12,376 bases of DNA. Source: SKKL01 sp046543225 (GTDB taxonomy: Bacteria > Actinomycetota > Acidimicrobiia > Acidimicrobiales > SKKL01). The stretch lies in the NCBI GenBank assembly GCA_046543225.1, contig JBKGZW010000089.1, forward strand, positions 1 through 12,376. The letters run 5' to 3'. The translations under genes and the position numbers were made by a program. Under the pieces are notes generated by a model. The model was not told the origin of the DNA and searched no databases. It saw only the letters and a program-made list of their open reading frames with translations. This document shows positions 7,568 through 12,376 of this stretch, one piece after another. Numbering within the stretch: position 1 is the first letter of the stretch; each line of letters begins with the position of its first letter.

Positions 7568-9158
7568 CCTCGACCTGGTCGTCCTGGGCAGCGGTGTGGC
7601 CGGCCTCTCCGCTGCGGTGCGGGCTGCCGGCGGTCACGGCATGCGGGTGGGCATCATCACCAAGGGCGAGCTCACCCAGTCCGCCACCCGGTGGGCCCAG
7701 GGCGGGGTGGCCGCGGTCCTCGGAGGCGACGCCGACTCCACCGACCTGCATCTGGCCGACACCCTCTCGGCCGGTGCCGGTCTGTGCGACGTCGACGCGG
7801 TCCGGGTGCTGGTCGACGAGGGGCCGGCCCGGGTCAACGAGCTGATCGCGTTCGGCGCGGCGTTCGACCTCGACGAGCACGGCGGCTACCTGCTGGCCCG
7901 CGAAGGGGGTCACTCCCTGCCGCGGATCCTGCACGCGGGGGGCGCCGCCACCGGCGTCGAGGTCGAACGGGCCCTGGTCGACGCGGTGCGGGCCACCGCG
8001 GCGTTGCTGCACGAGCACACCTTCGCGGTCGACCTGGTCGTCGAGGACGGCCGGTGCCGGGGGGTCGTCGCGCTCGACGACCAGGGCCGGCTCCACACCA
8101 TCCGCGCCCGCCACGTGCTGGTGGCCACCGGCGGGTCGGGTCAGCTCTACTCGGTGACCACCAACCCGCCCGAGGCCACCGGCGACGGGATCGCCATGGC
8201 TCTGCGGGCCGGCGCGGCGGTCGCCGACCTCGAGTTCATGCAGTTCCATCCCACCGCGCTGCACCACCCGGCGATGCCCCGCCCGCTGCTGTCCGAGGCG
8301 CTGCGGGGTCACGGCGCCCTCATCCGCGACACCTCGGGCGAACGCTTCGTCGACGAGCTGCTGCCCCGCGACCAGGTCTCGCGGGCGATGATGCACAGGA
8401 TGCTCGACCTCGGTGTCGACCACTGCTACCTCGACGCCCGCGGCCTGCACGACTTCGCCGAGCGCTTTCCCACCATCGCCGCCGCGCTCGAGCGCACGGG
8501 CCTCGACCCCAGCACCGACCTGTTGCCCATCGCCCCGGCCGCCCACTACCACTGCGGTGGCATCCTGACCGATCTTCACGGGGCCAGCAGCCTGCCGGGT
8601 CTGTGGGCTGCGGGAGAGACCGCCGGCAGCGGGGTCCACGGCGCCAACCGTCTGGCCTCGAACTCGCTGCTCGACGGCATGGTCTTCGGGTTCCGTTGCG
8701 TCGAGGCGATCGAGGCCGGGCGCGACGGACCGTCGCCCGACGGGGCGATGCGGTCGCTGGCCGGCGTCGGTGCCGGCACCGACGCCACCGACGCCATCGC
8801 GGGCCGGGTCATCGATGATCCAGGCCTCCGGTTCGGTCCTGGACACGGCGATCCGCAGGCGCTCGAGGCCACCTTGCAGGAGGTGATGAGCCGCACCGCG
8901 GGCGTGGTCCGCGACACCGCCTCGCTCGCCGAGGCCGCAACGACGGTGAGATCGCTGGCCGCCGAGGCGTCGGTCGACGAGCGCAGCGACACCGCCGGCT
9001 GGGAGCTGCGCAACCTGCTCGATGTCGCCACCGCGCTGATCGCGGCGGCCGACGCCCGCACCGAGAGCCGGGGGTGCCACACCCGCAGCGACTTCCCCGA
9101 TCCCTCACCCGACCAGCGGGTGCGGCACGTGATCCAGCGTCGGGACGGTGACCGGTGA
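7554..9158 (+). CDS. nadB: L-aspartate oxidase
   Basis: NadB is an FAD enzyme that oxidises L-aspartate to iminoaspartate, the first step of de novo NAD synthesis; NadA then makes quinolinate. The 534-residue protein opens with the FAD-binding Rossmann motif VVLGSGVAGLSAAV (9-22). RWAQGGVAA (46-54) is the typical NadB/fumarate-reductase motif. REGGHSLPRILH (116-127), EFMQFHPTAL (227-236, H232), SEALRGHGA (247-255) and LLPRDQVSRA (269-278, R272) form the active site. PAAHYHCGG (328-336) and GETAGSGVHGANRLASNSLL (354-373) are near-diagnostic. The C-terminal helical domain ends in ESRGCHTRSDFPD, the normal closing motif. By recalled alignment, Ser247 replaces a Thr in the E. coli enzyme, a mild change. 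The HGANRLASNSLL motif and the Arg set favour NadB over SdhA/FrdA. nadA is not adjacent. Confidence 0.95.
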   Translation: MLAGDLDLVVLGSGVAGLSAAVRAAGGHGMRVGIITKGELTQSATRWAQGGVAAVLGGDADSTDLHLADTLSAGAGLCDVDAVRVLVDEGPARVNELIAFGAAFDLDEHGGYLLAREGGHSLPRILHAGGAATGVEVERALVDAVRATAALLHEHTFAVDLVVEDGRCRGVVALDDQGRLHTIRARHVLVATGGSGQLYSVTTNPPEATGDGIAMALRAGAAVADLEFMQFHPTALHHPAMPRPLLSEALRGHGALIRDTSGERFVDELLPRDQVSRAMMHRMLDLGVDHCYLDARGLHDFAERFPTIAAALERTGLDPSTDLLPIAPAAHYHCGGILTDLHGASSLPGLWAAGETAGSGVHGANRLASNSLLDGMVFGFRCVEAIEAGRDGPSPDGAMRSLAGVGAGTDATDAIAGRVIDDPGLRFGPGHGDPQALEATLQEVMSRTAGVVRDTASLAEAATTVRSLAAEASVDERSDTAGWELRNLLDVATALIAAADARTESRGCHTRSDFPDPSPDQRVRHVIQRRDGDR

Positions 9159-9187
9159 ACCGGCATCGGGCTCGCCACCGATCCGGT
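9159..9187 (+). promoter_or_regulatory. Stem-loop in the nadB-nadC gap
   Basis: Right after the nadB stop, ACCGG and ATCGG (9159-9163 and 9165-9169, with C9164 bulged) pair with CCGAT and CCGGT (9178-9187). This gives ten base pairs around an 8-nt loop. No T-run follows, so it is more likely an intercistronic stability or attenuation element than a classic terminator. It may also be chance in GC-rich DNA. Confidence 0.35.
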
Positions 9188-9210
9188 CGACCGGGCAGGC
9201 TGGTGCGCCT

Positions 9211-10082
9211 GTGAACCCGATCGTCGAACCCCCCGCCCCGGCAGTCCGCGACGCGGTCCGGCGCGCCCTGGCCGAAGACCTCACGCCGCTGGGTGACATC
9301 ACCTCGGCGCTGCTCGCACCCACCACGACCGCCAGTGGAGTGCTCGTCGCCCGCGAGGCGGGGACGATCGCCGGCACCGCCTGTGTCGCCGAGACCTGCC
9401 ACCAGGTCGAACCGGCGCTCATCGTGACCTGGTCGCGCCGCGACGGCGACCAGGTCGAGCCGGGCACGACCATCGGTCGCGTCGACGGGCCGTTGGCGGC
9501 GATGCTGACCGCCGAGCGCACGGCCCTGAACTTCCTCGGCCACCTCTCCGGCGTCGCCACCATGGCGGCCCGCTACCGCGAGGCCGCTGGCTCGGACACC
9601 ACGCTGGTGTGGGACACCCGAAAGACCATCCCCGGCCTCCGAGCGCTGCAGAAGGCGGCGGTGCGGGCGGGAGGGTGCGTCAACCACCGGGGAAATCTGT
9701 CCGAGTGGGTGATGCTCAAGGACAACCACCTGGTCGGCACCTCGATCGCCGCCGCGGTCCAACGCGCCCGGGCCCAGTGGCCGGGCCGTACCGTTCAGGT
9801 CGAGTGCGACCGGCTCGACCAGGTCAAGGCGGCGGTCGAGGCCGGCGCAACCGCGGTGCTGCTCGACAACATGGCACCCGACACCACCCGCCGAGCGGTC
9901 GAGCTGGTCCGGTCGGCGCGACCCGAGGTCCTCGTCGAGATCAGCGGCGGGGTCACCCTCGACACGATCGCCGCGCTCGCCGAGGTGGGTGCCGACTGCA
10001 TCTCGGTGGGGGCCATCACCAACTCGGCGCCGGTGCTCGACATCGGACTCGACATCGCTCCCGTGGGAGAGGGGATCGCCTG

Positions 10083-10083
<1 letters not shown>
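9211..10083 (+). CDS. nadC: Nicotinate-nucleotide pyrophosphorylase (quinolinate phosphoribosyltransferase)
   Basis: NadC converts quinolinate and PRPP to nicotinate mononucleotide with loss of CO2, the committed step of NAD synthesis. The 290-residue protein starts with a short tail and then AVRDAVRRALAEDL (11-24), the family's first helix. ERTALNFLGHLSGVAT (102-117), WDTRKTIPGLRALQKAAVRAG (134-154), NHRGNLSEWVMLKDNH (158-173), E198, LLDNM (217-221) and EISGGVT (243-249) are the substrate and PRPP-binding segments. The usual GGG before NHR reads GGCV here (C156), a small departure. I chose GTG 9211 because the protein then begins close to the conserved helix. GTG 9148 would add 21 unconserved residues and overlap nadB. 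The ribosome binding site is weak. The stop overlaps the coaX ATG by one base. Confidence 0.94.
10065..10074 (+). promoter_or_regulatory. Purine-rich ribosome binding site (GGGAGAGGGG) for coaX
   Basis: This run of ten purines ends 8 nt before ATG 10083 and lies in the last codons of nadC. It supports the TGATG start of coaX. Confidence 0.5.
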
Positions 10084-10879
<796 letters not shown>

Positions 10880-10880
<1 letters not shown>

Positions 10881-12310
10881 TGACCGAACCCGACGCCCCC
10901 AGCCCTCGCTCCGACATCCCCTACCGCTTCGAGCCCGACGCCAGCGCGGTCGAGCTCGCGGACACCTGGAGCCATCTCGATCCCGGCACCGAGACCGACA
11001 CGGTGGTGACCGTCGCCGGACGGCTCATGCTGCGCCGGGTGCAGGGCAAGCTGGCGTTCGGAACCCTCCAGGACGGTTCGGGCCGGGTGCAGCTCTTCGC
11101 TCCGGCGGCGTCCACCCCGGACTTCGACGGGTTCGGCGACCTGTCCCTCGGCGACTGGATCGGGGTGCGCGGGGTGGTCATGACCACCCGCCGCGGCGAG
11201 CTGTCGGTCCGGGTCGACGAGTGGGTGCTGCTGGCCGAGGCTCGCCGTTCCTTCCCGGACAAGTGGCACGGGCTCAGCGACCCCGACACCCGCTACCGCC
11301 AGCGCTATGTCGACCTGTGGGTGTCCGACCAGGCGCAGGCGCTGCGGGACCGGAGCCGCATCCTCGGCCTCATCCGGCGCTGGCTCGACGACCGCGACTT
11401 CGTCGAGGTCGAGACCCCCATCTTCCATCCGATCCCCGGCGGCGCGCTGGCCAAGCCCTTCGTCACCCACCACAACGCCCTCGACCTCGACCTCTACCTG
11501 CGCATCGCCCCCGAGCTGTACCTCAAGCGCCTGGTGGTCGGTGGGATGGAGCGGGTCTATGAGATCGGGCGGGTCTTCCGCAACGAGGGGCTCTCCACCC
11601 GGCACAACCCCGAGTTCACCATGCTCGAGCTGTACCAGGCCTATGCCGACTACACCGACATGATGGTCCTCACCGAGGAGCTCGTCGCCCACCTCGCCAC
11701 CGAGGTCCGGGGCACCACGGTCTTCTCCTACGACGGCCGCGAGCTCGATCTCACGCCGCCCTGGCGCCGGGCGACCATGGTCGAGCTGATCGAGGAGCAC
11801 GCCGGGTTGACCGTCGACGTGACCATGTCCCTCGACGAGCTGCGGGCGATCTGCGACCGCCACGACATCGGGTGGAACGACGCCGACGGCCCCGGGAAGC
11901 TGGTGCTGGAGATCTACGAGAAGACCACCGAATCCGAGATCTGGGGGCCGGTCTTCGTCACCGACTACCCCAAGGAGGTCTCGCCGTTGGCCCGCGACCA
12001 CCGCGACCTGCCGGGCATGGTCGAGCGCTTCGAGCCGATCGTCGCCGGCCGCGAGCTGGGCAACGCCTTCACCGAGCTGGTCGACCCCGACGAGCAGCGG
12101 GCCCGCCTCGAGGCCCAGGCGATGGCGAAGGCGGCGGGCGATGCCGAGGCCATGGTGCTCGACGAGGACTTCATCCGGGCCCTCGAGTACGGGATGCCTC
12201 CGACCGGCGGGCTGGGCATCGGCATCGACCGGTTGGTGATGCTGCTCACCGACACCACCACCATCCGCGACGTCATCTTGTTCCCCACGCTCCGCCCCGA
12301 ACAGACCTGA
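10880..12310 (+). CDS. lysS: Lysyl-tRNA synthetase, class II
   Basis: LysS charges tRNA-Lys with lysine through lysyl-adenylate. The 476-residue protein has an N-terminal OB-fold anticodon-binding domain (about 41-118: VVTVAGRLMLRRVQGK, then FGTLQDGSGRVQLF), then the class II catalytic core. Motif 1 includes VETPIFHPIPGGALAKPF (177-194). Motif 2 is VFRNEGLSTRHNPEFTMLEL (232-251), with the ATP-binding Arg. Motif 3 is GLGIGIDRLVMLL (444-456). THHNALDLDLYLRIAPELYL (196-215) is the lysine-site segment typical of LysRS and not of AspRS or AsnRS. It is slightly shorter than E. coli LysS, mainly at the N-terminus. There are no added membrane helices, so it is not the LysX membrane-lipid enzyme. The start is the ATG overlapping the coaX stop. 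The 3' flank holds a stem-loop that may end the transcript. Confidence 0.96.
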
Positions 12311-12325
12311 ACGTCTGTACGGCGT

Positions 12326-12331
12326 TAGGTT
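12326..12331 (+). promoter_or_regulatory. Possible -10 element (TAGGTT) for a gene beyond the window
   Basis: TAGGTT matches TANNNT and is followed after 4 nt by a GTG (12336) whose frame stays open to the window end, 13 codons reading VAGWCASVLATSG. No family can be recognised from so little. The hexamer lies just before a stem-loop, so it may instead be part of a terminator region. No -35 box is evident. Confidence 0.22.
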
Positions 12332-12333
12332 GA

Positions 12334-12369
12334 TCGTGGCGGGCTGGTGTGCAAGCGTGCTCGCCACGA
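12334..12369 (+). terminator. Stem-loop downstream of lysS, possible terminator
   Basis: Bases 12334-12344 pair with 12359-12369 in an 11-bp stem (ten Watson-Crick pairs and one G-U in RNA) around a 14-nt loop, starting 23 nt after the lysS stop. No U-tract is visible before the window ends, but actinobacterial terminators often lack one. A smaller dyad, ACAGAC and GTCTGT (12301-12306, 12313-12318), straddles the lysS stop. Placement at the end of the cluster suggests termination, but a new coding region starting at 12336 would conflict with this. Confidence 0.4.
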
Positions 12370-12376
12370 GCGGGGC

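Noticed and set aside
7299..9080. 593-codon minus-strand frame opposite panC and nadB
   Set aside because: Same shadow effect; no recognisable domain, and the sense strand is fully explained by panC and nadB.
9148..9210. Upstream GTG start for nadC
   Set aside because: It adds 21 residues unlike the family N-terminus and overlaps nadB; GTG 9211 fits better.
12336..12376. Start of a further gene at GTG 12336
   Set aside because: Only 13 codons are visible, with no Shine-Dalgarno sequence and an overlapping stem-loop; noted as a possibility but not called as a CDS.

Overview
This window looks like ordinary chromosome from a high-GC actinobacterium. The likeliest class is Acidimicrobiia or a near relative, but that is inferred from base composition, codon use and gene order, not from a marker gene. 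All genes lie on the + strand and are packed almost end to end. Many are joined by 1-nt (TGATG) or 4-nt (ATGA, GTGA) stop/start overlaps, so one or a few long transcripts are likely. The gene order matches the tilS-hpt-ftsH-folate-panC-coaX-lysS neighbourhood known from Mycobacterium and Streptomyces, with several substitutions.

Layout. 1-1032: the 3' end of tilS (tRNA-Ile lysidine synthetase), then hpt (purine salvage). 1088-2938: ftsH, a membrane AAA+ metalloprotease. 2938-5822: a folate block of a HAD phosphatase, folP, a dual-specificity-phosphatase-fold protein with no catalytic cysteine, folB and folK. 5913-7567: a Rossmann/DUF2520 protein and panC (pantothenate). 7554-10083: nadB and nadC (NAD from aspartate). 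10083-10880: coaX (type III pantothenate kinase). 10880-12310: lysS. The last 66 bases hold a stem-loop and a possible promoter for a gene that lies mostly beyond the window. There is no gene-free stretch over 300 bases. I see no RNA gene, mobile element, CRISPR array or long repeat.

How the genes fit together. Apart from the tRNA and protein-quality genes, this is a cofactor supercluster for folate (folP, folB, folK), pantothenate/CoA (panC, coaX) and NAD (nadB, nadC). Three differences from the textbook actinobacterial order stand out. The folE slot between ftsH and folP holds a HAD phosphatase. The panD slot between panC and coaX holds nadB-nadC. A pseudophosphatase-like gene is inserted between folP and folB and is translationally coupled to folB. 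These, with the DUF2520 gene beside panC, are the best places to look for undescribed biochemistry, such as dihydroneopterin phosphate removal, ketopantoate reduction or a regulatory pseudoenzyme. I found no clear sign of a defence system or other exotic machinery.

Transcription. By eye, the trinucleotide TAG occurs only four times on the + strand. All four are at gene junctions and all fit a TANNNT -10 element. The one before ftsH is placed for a leaderless mRNA.
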